A DNA stretch of 37,383 bases, from positions 1 through 37,383 of the forward strand of contig NZ_CABUHK010000058.1 of assembly GCF_902491285.1 (NCBI RefSeq). The letters are read 5' to 3'. Below are positions 1 to 9,614 of the stretch, one piece after another. A program made the position numbers and the translations under genes. This DNA comes from an uncultured Bacteroides sp. GTDB taxonomy: Bacteria > Bacteroidota > Bacteroidia > Bacteroidales > Bacteroidaceae. Each line of letters begins with the position of its first letter. Positions within the stretch are counted from its first letter, which is position 1. Below the pieces are notes generated by a model, which was not told the origin of the DNA, made no database searches, and worked only from the letters and a program-made list of their open reading frames with translations.

Positions 1-66
1 AATTGTGTAATATTAAAAGGTTAGTGATGTCAACGGCATCAGATTTCGTTGCAAATTTACAAAAAC

Positions 67-240
67 TTTCTTTCTTTTGTCTTGAAACAAAAGAAAGAAA
101 CAAAGAAAAATTCAAGACTGACTTTTTTCTCCTACTCACACCCTTCACTACGCTAAAGGGCAGAAACTCGCTACGCTCAAACAGTCTGCCCTTTTTGACG
201 CTCCGTTACGGGTGTTCGCTTAACGGAGAAAAAAGTAGGT
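67..240. repeat. nested palindromic non-coding element downstream of tamL
   Basis: This stretch is a set of perfect inverted repeats. A 14-bp arm pair lies at 67-80 and 87-100 with loop CTTGAA, and the loop plus one stem base is complementary to TTCAAGA at 111-117. Further pairs are a 12-bp pair at 121-132 and 225-236 (ACTTTTTTCTCC and its complement), a 10-bp pair at 155-164 and 185-194 (AAAGGGCAGA and its complement), and an 8-bp pair at 201-208 and 221-228 (CTCCGTTA and its complement). The last arm overlaps the 12-bp arm, so two folds compete. It lies just past the tamL stop codon and could act as a 3' end structure. The density of nested repeats suggests a dispersed REP- or MITE-like family, which cannot be tested from one copy. 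The 86-codon open frame across it is not a convincing gene. Confidence 0.6.
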
Positions 241-276
241 CGGAAAACCTTTCGGCATGTTAGTCTATGCAGTCCA

Positions 277-2619
277 TTAGAAGGGATAACCAATAGCAAA
301 ATGTATTCCCAAATTCTTGAAGAAAGCTCCGGTGACATTGTAATAGCCGCTTCGTTCCGTGTCATACGGCAGATGCAAAGGAATACCGAAGTCGAGACGG
401 AAGACGAGGATATCCATATCGTAACGGACGCCGAGACCTGTACCCAAAGCTATTTGTTTCGGGAAAGTTTTCAGGCGGAGTTGCGAGTCGGGACGGGCTT
501 CGTCCTTGCGCATCAACCAGACGTTGCCGGCATCGAGGAAGGTAGCTCCCCAGATGCTCTTGAAGATGCGGAAACGATATTCGACGTTTGCTTCGAAGCG
601 GAATGTACCTGTTTGGTCGAGGTAGGAATATTTGCTGTCTTTCGGGTGATAGCCACCGGGACCGATGCTGCGTACTGTAAAGGCACGGATGCTGTTGGCG
701 CCGCCGACGTAGAATTGTTCGCTGTATGGGGCAATTGTGGCGTTGCCGTATGCGAAAAGAGCGCCTAATGCTACGCGGGAAGCGATTTTGTTGTTCTTGT
801 CCATGTTCCACAGATGGCGGAATTCCGTGTTGAATTTCATAAACTGGGAGAACGGGGCGCCCAGGAGTTTCTTACCTTCCTCGTTATAGGGTCGGCCGAA
901 AGCACGGTAGATGGTGGCGGTCACGTTTCCGGCAGAGGTTACGGTGGATTGCCACCAGATAGGATTCTTCACTCTACGTGCAGATGCGTTATCATACGTA
1001 TAGGTGTACTCCATGGCCGGGATGAACTGATTGTCCAGGCTGACATATAGTGCAGGATTGTCGGCAGCAATCTCCTTAAACTCTTCCGACTGATGTTGCA
1101 GGACGTTGAATGTCAGTTTGAAGGGCGTGATGCTGTGGCGGCTGGTACGTGTCGGCTGGAAATCGTAGGTTGCGTTGCCGCCGAAGGATAACAGTTTGTA
1201 GTATCTGGCCCGGTTCAGTTGGTCGATATACAGGCGGAAAGTAGTCGTAGCGGGGAAGTCAAATTCCATTTTTCCCCAACGCGGGAAGACGACTCTCGGG
1301 AAAGTCAGAGAAGTGGATATTCCCATTTCCCAACTGTTCATCAACGAGCTTTTCTCTCCGCCGCCGGTCTGCCATTCGTAAGAGCCTTTCAGTTTTACGT
1401 TCCAACTTTCGCCACCGCCGAACACATTATTGCGGGTAACACCGAATGAGGCACCGGGACCGGTCTGGTCGTTACTTTTGGTTACTACGTTCAGTTCCAG
1501 TTCGGCATCCAAGGGTTTGGCGAAAGTCGCCTGCATCGTGATGCCCAATGTGTCACAGGCGGCTGTCGTATCTTTTGGGGCGTATTGTATATCCATATAG
1601 CTGAATATCCCCAACTGGCTGAGTTTCTCCTGCACCTGTTCCTGGCGATACTGGCTGTAAAGACGGGTACGGTTGGAAGCACGCATCTGCGTATTCCGTA
1701 CAAACTGCTGATAATTCAGCCAACGATACAACATATTGGGGCGAACCTGCAATTTCTTGTAATAGTGGATATTCAGGTTCTTGTACATCATACTGTCATT
1801 GGGTGTCTCCCCGTTCTTTCCGAACAGATAGACAGACGCATCGCCTACGTAATAAGGACGCTGCGCCGCAGCAGGCAATCCCGGAACAGGAATCAGGCGA
1901 AGGCTGATATGCCCGCCGGGAACCAGTGTCGTATCCGCCTGATAAGTCATATAGTCGGGACGGAAATAAAAATATCCCCGGTTGCGCTGCAATGTACTGA
2001 TGCGGGTACGCTCTTCGTCCAAATCGACTACACTGAACTGTTCTCCCGGACTGATATAAGACATCCGCCGTCCGCGTTCCATAATCCGCAGAGTCTGGGG
2101 AGTGAAACGCTGATAATACACCGTATCAATAAAATAAGGATTCTTCATATCCACCGTGTAGACAACGCTCGCTTTCAGACTGTCTTTCTTGTCAACTACC
2201 GTTTCGTAGGCTACCTTTCCGTTGAAATAGCCATAATCACGAAGCAAGTTGGTAGTCACCTTCACACGTACTTCCGGATTGACCGTAGAAATAAACACAG
2301 GCGGGTTGGCGGCAAAACGGTTGAACATCCACTTGCCGAATCCTTTCTTATATTTCACAAAGTCATTGTACATCCACATCTTAAAAGGTATAGGCAGGAT
2401 TCCGCCAAACATCTTCGTACTGGGCGTTTTATCAAGAGCGGCGGCGATTTCGGTCAAAGCCGTCTCCCCTACCGGCGTTGTCGATTTATTCAAAACAACA
2501 GTCTTGCTTCCGGTATAAAGCACTTCCCCTTCGGGAAGATGTTTCGTCACCGAACAAGCCGACAATAACACTACACTTATCAGACAACAAGCCAATATAT
2601 TAATACGTATCTCTTCCAT
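277..2619 (-). CDS. tamL: TamL-type BamA/TamA-family outer membrane lipoprotein
   Basis: This 780-residue protein is an Omp85-superfamily outer membrane barrel of the lipidated TamL type found in Bacteroidota, which works with TamB in moving or inserting material at the outer membrane. The N-terminus has a hydrophobic stretch ending in a lipobox (VLLSAC, Cys22 lipidated). The middle (about 30-400) is POTRA-like. The C-terminal part (about 450-780) is the bacterial surface antigen barrel and ends in an aromatic beta-signal with terminal Phe (FAIGYPF). The start codon lies 2 nt after the tamB stop, so the pair is translationally linked. Family assignment rests on the lipobox, the barrel ending, the length and the tamB neighbour. 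The exact substrate in Bacteroides is not shown by the sequence. Confidence 0.88.
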   Translation of the reverse strand: MEEIRINILACCLISVVLLSACSVTKHLPEGEVLYTGSKTVVLNKSTTPVGETALTEIAAALDKTPSTKMFGGILPIPFKMWMYNDFVKYKKGFGKWMFNRFAANPPVFISTVNPEVRVKVTTNLLRDYGYFNGKVAYETVVDKKDSLKASVVYTVDMKNPYFIDTVYYQRFTPQTLRIMERGRRMSYISPGEQFSVVDLDEERTRISTLQRNRGYFYFRPDYMTYQADTTLVPGGHISLRLIPVPGLPAAAQRPYYVGDASVYLFGKNGETPNDSMMYKNLNIHYYKKLQVRPNMLYRWLNYQQFVRNTQMRASNRTRLYSQYRQEQVQEKLSQLGIFSYMDIQYAPKDTTAACDTLGITMQATFAKPLDAELELNVVTKSNDQTGPGASFGVTRNNVFGGGESWNVKLKGSYEWQTGGGEKSSLMNSWEMGISTSLTFPRVVFPRWGKMEFDFPATTTFRLYIDQLNRARYYKLLSFGGNATYDFQPTRTSRHSITPFKLTFNVLQHQSEEFKEIAADNPALYVSLDNQFIPAMEYTYTYDNASARRVKNPIWWQSTVTSAGNVTATIYRAFGRPYNEEGKKLLGAPFSQFMKFNTEFRHLWNMDKNNKIASRVALGALFAYGNATIAPYSEQFYVGGANSIRAFTVRSIGPGGYHPKDSKYSYLDQTGTFRFEANVEYRFRIFKSIWGATFLDAGNVWLMRKDEARPDSQLRLKTFPKQIALGTGLGVRYDMDILVFRLDFGIPLHLPYDTERSGYYNVTGAFFKNLGIHFAIGYPF

Positions 2620-2621
2620 TC

Positions 2622-5600
2622 TTACTTCTTTTTCTTAAAGATGAACAGTTCACTCAGTTTGTCCAGCTTCTTGCGAAGCACTATACCGACTCCGGTTTCC
2701 GTAATCTCGCCTTCGAGTACACTCTCATAATTCTTGTCATAGAACAACCGGATATAACGGGTTCCGGTCCTGTCCAGACGATATTCCAGAGAAATGTTGT
2801 CAATGAAGGATTCGGCATCATTTGTCGCATTCTCACCTTGAGAAACCTTGCCGCCGATTACAATCTGGAAGCGGTTGTTGAAAAGACGCTGCGAATAACG
2901 GAAACTATAATCCGTCCGTTTGCTGCCGGTCTCCGAGTCATCGTGGTCTTCGACACCGACAGAGAGGCTCGCATTCTTCAAGTTCCCCATCAGTGAATTT
3001 ATCTGACTGCTCAATACGGAAGTCAAGGCAGAACCCATGTTCAGACTGCCGAGTCCGCCGCCACCTCCGCCAATCGGTCCGGTGCCGAGATAAGTTTTCA
3101 TCACCATGATATACAAAGCCTGTTTACCGCGTTCTTCCGCCCCCATAGCGGTCAATTCGTTTTGTACGGTCGCGTCTTCGGGAGCCGATACATCAAACGC
3201 GAACGAAAGATTATCCAAGCGGTTCTTGACTACAATAGACACATCGAAGTTGACCATGCGACTTCCTCCGTTCTCCCCTTCGGACACGGATGCCCGGATA
3301 CGGTCGGTCGCTTTGAAGTTCAACATCGGATTCATCGGATTTCCCGTCCATTCCACATAGCTGCCGTTATCAATGGCAAATTCCTTCGCCGCAATCACCG
3401 GTAAGGCATACTTCATCAAACCGCCACTTAATGTATAGCGGCCGGTCAGACTCAAGTCACCCTGCGGAGTATATTTCATGGAGAGGTCACCACCGCCTTC
3501 CAGTTCCACACGATTGTCATTGCTTGTATCCAAATCAACTTTCACCCGGACAGACGGGTCGATATGAACCATCATTACCATATCCAGTCCGCCTAAAGAG
3601 ACGGTCGGCACCTCTTGCCGGACAACAGTCGTAGTATCGCTGAATGAGGTAAAAGTCACCAGACTTCCTAATCTGTCCTGCACTGTCAGCGGTGAGTCGG
3701 TCAGGACATATGAGACGTCGGTATTCCCTAACAGACTCACGTTTCCACGCATATTCAGTCCGTCCAAAGGCCCTTTCACCGTCGCCCGTAAGTCGGCAAA
3801 TACCTTACCGTAAACCAAACTTTCCCGGGTACGTTTGGCATCCAGCAGTGTATAGTTCTGCGCCAGCATATTCAGATTCGCCATCGGACGGCTCATATCG
3901 CGGAAATCTACGTAGCCATCAATCGTAAACGGATTCTTCGATGTAGTATAAATTGCAAATTTATCAAATTCCAGCCGGTTACTCTTAATCTGTACAGGAC
4001 GGTTATCCAATATAAAACGCGCACCATACTGGCGGGAAAGGACAGCGACACTATCCAGTACCAGCTCGCCGTTTATCAAAGGCTGTTCGGTGCTGCCCGT
4101 TATATTCAGGTTCCCGTCCATATCACCGGATAAGGTGACTATCTGGTCGGGAATAAAGACATTGGCTACCCGAAGCGGGAAATGCTCCAATATCGTATTC
4201 ACCTCCAGGCTGTCCTTGCCAGTCCGGGTGGGAAGTAGTTTTCCATCCGCAACCAACACTTCCACCTGGTCGTGATTCAGATAAGCATTCAAGTATTGTT
4301 TTCCCTGTTCCCCCGGCAGCCAGGTAGCCCCCAACGCCACGTCACCGATACGCTGACGTTCGTAAGTCAGTTCGTCAATAGACGCTTCAGCCGAGAGTTG
4401 TAAGTCTTTTTCCGTTTGTACATAATGAGCTTCCAACGAGAACAATCCGGTTATTTCGGGGAAATAAGGCAATACACTCGTTAGCTCTTGCAGACGGATT
4501 CTACGTATTTCGACATCTATATTCTGCAAAGACACCGTGTCGCCCGGCACGGAATGCACCCTGAATCCCATTCCTTCCTCGTCCCACATATCCACATTGG
4601 CATATACACGCATATTCTTATGCAGGTAAATCCAGTTATGATTCTCGTTGAAATGGAACTTCTGGAAAGCGATAACCGGATTCTCCGGAATCAGCGTGAA
4701 AGCTATTCCGTTGCCCTTGCCATGCCCTTCAAACAGAGGACGGGCATTTACGCCCAACAATACACCGGTTTCTCCTTTACCGTTTTTATAATCTACCAGC
4801 AATTCCGCATCACGGTCGCGAATCTCTCCCGACAAGGTAGTGGAGAAGGAGAATTGCGGGTTCTTAGGCCCGTTTATCACTCCGGCACGCAACTTCATAA
4901 GCGTAGTATCCTGTTTGACGGTGAAGAAAACCGTATCCAGTTGCAATGTGTCTACCTTCAACGCATGAACCGCCGCTTTCCCGTTGATACCCCAATCGGG
5001 AGCCGTGCCGAATTTCATGGCAACATCGTGATAGGCAATATTTTTAGTAGCCAGGAAATAAGCTAACGGATTCTCTTTTCCTGCGGAGAAAGACAAGATA
5101 GCCGTCGGCAACGCTTCACGCAATTCGGCATGATTCAAGGCTTTCTCATCAATCTGCTTCATCAGGACATCCACGAAACGGGTGGACTGACTAATCAAAG
5201 GATTAACACCGGAACGTGCGCTCAGGTTGAGTTTCATATCACCGGAAGTAAGATGAGTAAACACCCGGTTCTGACGAGCCTCGGCAGAAAGATTGAAAGC
5301 AAGCGGACGCTTCATCGGTTCGGGCATCAAGCCCAGTTCATGCAGGTCGAGCTGAGTGACGTCAACCGTCACTTTTCCGTCGGGATAACTGTGCGCCAAA
5401 TTGTATTCGGCATCCGTTGTCATCTTCAACAGCTCATTGTCACTGGTCAGATTGGCTGTCACCAATGCACCTTTCAAGGCCCCTGTCAGGTTGACGTTGG
5501 AAAGATGATATCGGGCATAGTGAAGCTGGTCTAAAGTCAGATTCAACTTGGCATAAGAATGCAAAGACATCACATCCAGCCCGCGGCCTTTGGCATCCGC

Positions 5601-7133
5601 CGAAAGAGAAAGTCCGTAAATAGAGTCTTTCGGAAGAAAATTATGGAGTTGGAGATTGTCAATCTTCAAGTCGGCTGCATAAACTTCGGTAGAGGTGTTG
5701 AGTTCGGCATTCACGCCCATAGCACCTTGTCCCTGTTTCAAGCGAAGATTAGCCTTGTATTCGGGACCTTTCAGGTCGATACGGGCTTTCAGGTTCATAC
5801 TGTCGGGAATTACGATAGTACCGTTGGGCGCTTCTCCCGACAAGGCAGTCAGAAAGTTCAGATTCTGAGTAGTCATGTCCAGACCGATAGTTCCGGAACG
5901 TGTCAGGCTGTCAGCCAGGTTTTCAAGAATACCGCCGCCCTGCAAAGAGAAGGCACCCGGCAGGTCTACCGTAAAGCGGGAAATCTGCATTTCTTTCAAG
6001 TTACCGTCCGTACCGGCACGGATAACGAGCGGACGGAAAGGATAAGCCTCTTTGAAACTATCCGGCAGTCCGCCTGTGAACAACATGACGTCCTCTTTGC
6101 CGATATAAGCATTCAAACTGGCGGACAAACGTCCTGTGGTCGGGATATTGACAAGTTCCCAATAAGTATGGGCGGATAAATCCATTTCGGAGTGAGGGGT
6201 CTGCAATTTCAAACCGGGAACACTGATGACTGAATCGTTGGAGAATGCCCGGCCTGTCAGTGAGGTGATACTTAATCCCGAACGCTCGTTCATGGCGAAC
6301 TCCCGGATGACGGCATTCATATCCCTGCCTTTATATAATAAGGAGTCCAGACCGATGCGGACATCACGGACGGCAATATGCGAAGCGTCGAAACCTTCGG
6401 CAGGTTGGGCTGTTCCGGTATCATAGCTGGCGGAAGTGCCCGACAAAAGGAACTTCTTCAAGCCGTAGAACTGATTTTTCAGGTCGGCTTGGGCGTTGTC
6501 GATAGCTGCTTCACCGATATGGGCCGCCATCCGCATAGAGTCGGCAGGAAGCTGCATACTGAACGATACATTTTTCAGTTTCAGTTGATGAAGGTCTACT
6601 TTCCAGTTTACGGGAGCGGAAGCGGTGGTATCCTTGGGAGTAGTCGTGGTGTCGTTCATCAGCAGTTGCACGTGGGTGTCGGAGAGTTCCACATGATTAA
6701 TGACCGCTATTTCGTCGGACAGGTCAACGCCGTGGCTTTGCAAGAAGAAATGTCCTAAGACACCTTTTATCTTCATCCCCTCTATCATACCGGCAGAGTT
6801 GACCGCCACCTGGTCCAAGGCTACTTCGTCGACTTCTACTTTTCCTTTGAGCAACGGCCACGCCTGCACGCGTACGTTCAGACTCCCCAAAGACAATAAC
6901 GTGTCCGGCTGCTGAATCACTTCTACGCCGCGAACCAACAAATTGAGCGGAAAACGAAGGTCTATCCGTTCCACCTGGATCTGCATGCCGGTTGCTTTTG
7001 AAGCATAAGCTGTTACTTCCCGACGCAGAAGATTCTGTACGGGCGGAACATAAAGCAATACCATTAGTATTACAAAGAGTGTTATGGGAGTAAGCAGTAT
7101 CCAGCTTACCCATCGTATCCATTTTCGTTTCAT
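2622..7133 (-). CDS. tamB: TamB-like translocation/assembly module protein (AsmA/DUF490 family)
   Basis: This 1503-residue protein has one N-terminal membrane anchor (about residues 8-29) followed by a very long beta-rich periplasmic region of repeated short strands, and a C-terminal TamB/DUF490 domain (about 1080-1490). That is the layout of bridge-like TamB proteins, which span the periplasm between inner and outer membranes and partner an Omp85 protein. A glycine-rich run (GPIGGGGGGLGSL) lies near the C-terminal domain, and the chain ends in a lysine tail. It is immediately followed by tamL with a 2-nt gap. The preceding sensor-kinase gene ends 115 nt upstream, so tamB may have its own promoter or be read through from that operon. 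A role in lipid transport or protein assembly is inferred from the family. Confidence 0.88.
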   Translation of the reverse strand: MKRKWIRWVSWILLTPITLFVILMVLLYVPPVQNLLRREVTAYASKATGMQIQVERIDLRFPLNLLVRGVEVIQQPDTLLSLGSLNVRVQAWPLLKGKVEVDEVALDQVAVNSAGMIEGMKIKGVLGHFFLQSHGVDLSDEIAVINHVELSDTHVQLLMNDTTTTPKDTTASAPVNWKVDLHQLKLKNVSFSMQLPADSMRMAAHIGEAAIDNAQADLKNQFYGLKKFLLSGTSASYDTGTAQPAEGFDASHIAVRDVRIGLDSLLYKGRDMNAVIREFAMNERSGLSITSLTGRAFSNDSVISVPGLKLQTPHSEMDLSAHTYWELVNIPTTGRLSASLNAYIGKEDVMLFTGGLPDSFKEAYPFRPLVIRAGTDGNLKEMQISRFTVDLPGAFSLQGGGILENLADSLTRSGTIGLDMTTQNLNFLTALSGEAPNGTIVIPDSMNLKARIDLKGPEYKANLRLKQGQGAMGVNAELNTSTEVYAADLKIDNLQLHNFLPKDSIYGLSLSADAKGRGLDVMSLHSYAKLNLTLDQLHYARYHLSNVNLTGALKGALVTANLTSDNELLKMTTDAEYNLAHSYPDGKVTVDVTQLDLHELGLMPEPMKRPLAFNLSAEARQNRVFTHLTSGDMKLNLSARSGVNPLISQSTRFVDVLMKQIDEKALNHAELREALPTAILSFSAGKENPLAYFLATKNIAYHDVAMKFGTAPDWGINGKAAVHALKVDTLQLDTVFFTVKQDTTLMKLRAGVINGPKNPQFSFSTTLSGEIRDRDAELLVDYKNGKGETGVLLGVNARPLFEGHGKGNGIAFTLIPENPVIAFQKFHFNENHNWIYLHKNMRVYANVDMWDEEGMGFRVHSVPGDTVSLQNIDVEIRRIRLQELTSVLPYFPEITGLFSLEAHYVQTEKDLQLSAEASIDELTYERQRIGDVALGATWLPGEQGKQYLNAYLNHDQVEVLVADGKLLPTRTGKDSLEVNTILEHFPLRVANVFIPDQIVTLSGDMDGNLNITGSTEQPLINGELVLDSVAVLSRQYGARFILDNRPVQIKSNRLEFDKFAIYTTSKNPFTIDGYVDFRDMSRPMANLNMLAQNYTLLDAKRTRESLVYGKVFADLRATVKGPLDGLNMRGNVSLLGNTDVSYVLTDSPLTVQDRLGSLVTFTSFSDTTTVVRQEVPTVSLGGLDMVMMVHIDPSVRVKVDLDTSNDNRVELEGGGDLSMKYTPQGDLSLTGRYTLSGGLMKYALPVIAAKEFAIDNGSYVEWTGNPMNPMLNFKATDRIRASVSEGENGGSRMVNFDVSIVVKNRLDNLSFAFDVSAPEDATVQNELTAMGAEERGKQALYIMVMKTYLGTGPIGGGGGGLGSLNMGSALTSVLSSQINSLMGNLKNASLSVGVEDHDDSETGSKRTDYSFRYSQRLFNNRFQIVIGGKVSQGENATNDAESFIDNISLEYRLDRTGTRYIRLFYDKNYESVLEGEITETGVGIVLRKKLDKLSELFIFKKKK

Positions 7134-7248
7134 GTAAAAATGTGCCAGTGTAAATTAGGTGACACAAAGTAAACAATTTATTTTGAGAAAAGGTTTGGAT
7201 AATGGCAAGAAAGATACGATGCCCGGCTAAGGAGTATAATATTTCTGC

Positions 7249-9570
7249 CTAATCGACATTTTTCATCGATACCAAATAATTTTCCGCTTCGCTGATTATA
7301 GTACAAACAGTTGCCAGTGTGACCGATGTTGTATCACCTATCTCGCTCGAAAAAGATTCTCCACGACAGGATTCCAGATATTTTAAGGGGGCTATTGCAT
7401 CCGATGCACCTATCAGTGTGAAAAGAGGGAGCAGTTTATGCGCCATAGCAGCTATACCGTCCGTATCTTTATCCACTAAAGCCTGCTGCATCCGTCCGAT
7501 GTTCTTCTTGGTTTCCTCGACAAAGGTCTGAATGATAGAATATGCCGCTTCCGGGTCATCTTCAGAATAGGCGGTAAGGGCGGAAAAGTTTATTCCGGTG
7601 TTTCCCATATCTTCAGTGATATGGGCCTCATCGGCCGAAAGTTGTCCTTCGTTGACTGTCAGCAGTAATTCTTTCACTGTAAATGGCTTATGCAGACATC
7701 CGGCAAAGCCATGCTCGTGCAAGGCGGCTTTGTCCATTTCGCTGCGGGCGGTCACGGCAATCACAGGGATGGTCTTTGCCTGCGGAATGTTGGAAGCACG
7801 CAAAAGTTTTACCAAATCGAAGCCGTTGATAGCCGGCATTTGTATATCCGTCAGCAGGACATCAAAAACAGAAGTGCGGAGCTGTTCGATAAGTTCTTCG
7901 AGCTGCTCGCAGCATACTGCATCAATGCCGTGTTGTTTCAACATGGCTGCCGTCAGGCTGAGTTGGATTTTGTCATCGTCAATCAAGAGGACACGGATTA
8001 CTTTCATCACAGGAATGGCAGTTACTGCTTCGTCCATATCCGCAACTTCCTTTTCTGACGATGATTTACTTTCCATGCCGGATTCGCCTACCGGATAAAG
8101 GGGAAGAACGACTGTAAAGCAACTTCCCTCTCCCAGTTTGCTTTGTACATCAATCGTGCCCTCAAGCAGAACGACCAATTTCTTCACAATGGATAATCCC
8201 AAGCCGAAGCCTTCTTCCCCCTGCGCACCGGACAAACGGGTAAATTCCTGGAAGATACGTCCGCTGTCTTCCGCAGCCATGCCTTTTCCGGTATCTGCAA
8301 TGGCTATCGTCAGTTTAGAAGCGACATAAGTAGCCGTCAGCGTAATCTCGCCTTTTTGGGTAAACTTCACGGCGTTAGATACAAGATTGTTTACGATTTG
8401 CCGAAGTCGCAAAGGGTCGCTGATGTATTTTCCATTTAATTCCGGAGCAACACGGCACTGCAAAGTCAAGCCTTTGGCGGCAGTCAACGGTTCAAAACTG
8501 ACATAGATTTCTTCAAACAACTGCGAAGGATTGAAAGTGACACGGTTCACTTCCGCTTTATTAAGGTCGAGCCGGTGGAAATCGAGCAAGTCACTGACCA
8601 GTTTCAGGAGATGTTCCGATGAACTCTTCATATTGTCCAGGTAGAAACGTTGACGTTCGTCCTCGGTCAGGCGTGACAGCAGTTCGGTATAGCCCATGAT
8701 GGAGCCTAGCGGTGCCTTAAAGTCGTGAGTGATGGCGAGCATCAGCTTTTCACGGGCGACGAGCAAATCTTCCGCCCGTTTGTTCGCTTCTTCCAACTGC
8801 CGACGGTAGCGGTTGCTGCGGGAGATGTCACGTACTATCAATATCAGGAAAAAGACAGACAACAAGACCGCACCGATAGCTATTCCGGCAATGGTGCGTG
8901 CGGAGCGCATCCTTACTTCCTGCTGCATCTCGGCATCCTGGCGGGCACGCAAGGTCATTTCTTCTTCGTATTGCTTTATCAGGCTATCCATTCTTGCCGT
9001 CAACTGCGAGTTCATACGCTGGTATTTCGTGCTGGTGCGCCGGATTGTTCTTCGTCGTTGCAACCGTTTTTCCTCGGTAGCCATGCGAATCTTTTGCTGA
9101 AGGGAATCTTTGGAAGCGGCGGGCTCCAGAATGGTATCCGTAGCAACCTCCAAAGAAGTATTGACCAACACGGCACTATCCTGCCTGGAAGGAGCAAACA
9201 CTTCTACCAGTCGCTTGAAAAAGCCTTTTTTTCTGGGAGTGGTCAGCAGGGAGTCGCGCTTGGTGATAACCCGGTGTTGCACCCGCTGATGGGTTATAAC
9301 GGAATCCTGTTCGGAAATAATCTCTTCAATCTCCGAAGCGGAAAGCAGGCTGTCATTCGCTTCACTCAGCACGCGGAGCATCTGGATAGTATTCTGGTCT
9401 TTTTCATGAATCAGAGTCAGCAGGCTGTCTGTCCGCAGATTCTGCTGGTCATCGGCAGCCGAGAGTGTCTCCATCTCATGATGCACAAACACGAGAGAAA
9501 AGAGAAGAATCGCAAGTAATAACGTGTAACCGATGGTTACTTTCAGCTTTGTGAAACGATAGGAAGCCAT
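7249..9570 (-). CDS. hybrid sensor histidine kinase with receiver and HPt domains
   Basis: This 773-residue membrane kinase is of the tripartite, phosphorelay type. Membrane segments lie at about 13-30 and 226-247. Between them is a periplasmic region of about 195 residues that is helical, strongly charged and rich in Arg/Gln, with no recognisable sensor fold. The cytoplasmic part has a HisKA domain with phospho-accepting His282 (THDFKAPLG), an HATPase_c domain with N-box (NNLVSNAVKF, 394-403), DTGKG (426-430) and GLGLS (456-460), a receiver domain (about 525-640; Asp575 in TDIQMP, Lys628), and a C-terminal HPt domain with His711 (MAHKLLPLF). All relay residues are intact, so phosphate should pass His-Asp-His and then to a separate regulator. 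The NtrC-type regulator at 13111 is the nearest candidate. The gene is 44 nt downstream of the MATE gene. Confidence 0.93.
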   Translation of the reverse strand: MASYRFTKLKVTIGYTLLLAILLFSLVFVHHEMETLSAADDQQNLRTDSLLTLIHEKDQNTIQMLRVLSEANDSLLSASEIEEIISEQDSVITHQRVQHRVITKRDSLLTTPRKKGFFKRLVEVFAPSRQDSAVLVNTSLEVATDTILEPAASKDSLQQKIRMATEEKRLQRRRTIRRTSTKYQRMNSQLTARMDSLIKQYEEEMTLRARQDAEMQQEVRMRSARTIAGIAIGAVLLSVFFLILIVRDISRSNRYRRQLEEANKRAEDLLVAREKLMLAITHDFKAPLGSIMGYTELLSRLTEDERQRFYLDNMKSSSEHLLKLVSDLLDFHRLDLNKAEVNRVTFNPSQLFEEIYVSFEPLTAAKGLTLQCRVAPELNGKYISDPLRLRQIVNNLVSNAVKFTQKGEITLTATYVASKLTIAIADTGKGMAAEDSGRIFQEFTRLSGAQGEEGFGLGLSIVKKLVVLLEGTIDVQSKLGEGSCFTVVLPLYPVGESGMESKSSSEKEVADMDEAVTAIPVMKVIRVLLIDDDKIQLSLTAAMLKQHGIDAVCCEQLEELIEQLRTSVFDVLLTDIQMPAINGFDLVKLLRASNIPQAKTIPVIAVTARSEMDKAALHEHGFAGCLHKPFTVKELLLTVNEGQLSADEAHITEDMGNTGINFSALTAYSEDDPEAAYSIIQTFVEETKKNIGRMQQALVDKDTDGIAAMAHKLLPLFTLIGASDAIAPLKYLESCRGESFSSEIGDTTSVTLATVCTIISEAENYLVSMKNVD

Positions 9571-9614
9571 GGTTTTGTCACTGGGTTATATATTAGTATG
9601 ATTACAGAATTATC

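Noticed and set aside
232..237. Broken sigma-54 contact loop in the NtrC-type regulator (residue numbers)
   Set aside because: GSFTGA differs from GAFTGA only at the second position; Phe, Thr and Gly that contact sigma-54 are kept, so it is counted as functional.
3..263. Plus-strand 86-codon open frame at the left edge
   Set aside because: It runs through the nested inverted repeats, so the frame is better explained as non-coding structured DNA.
1585..2568. Plus-strand open frame of 327 codons
   Set aside because: It is a shadow of tamL in the opposite strand; its composition is unlike a real protein and no start signals are seen.
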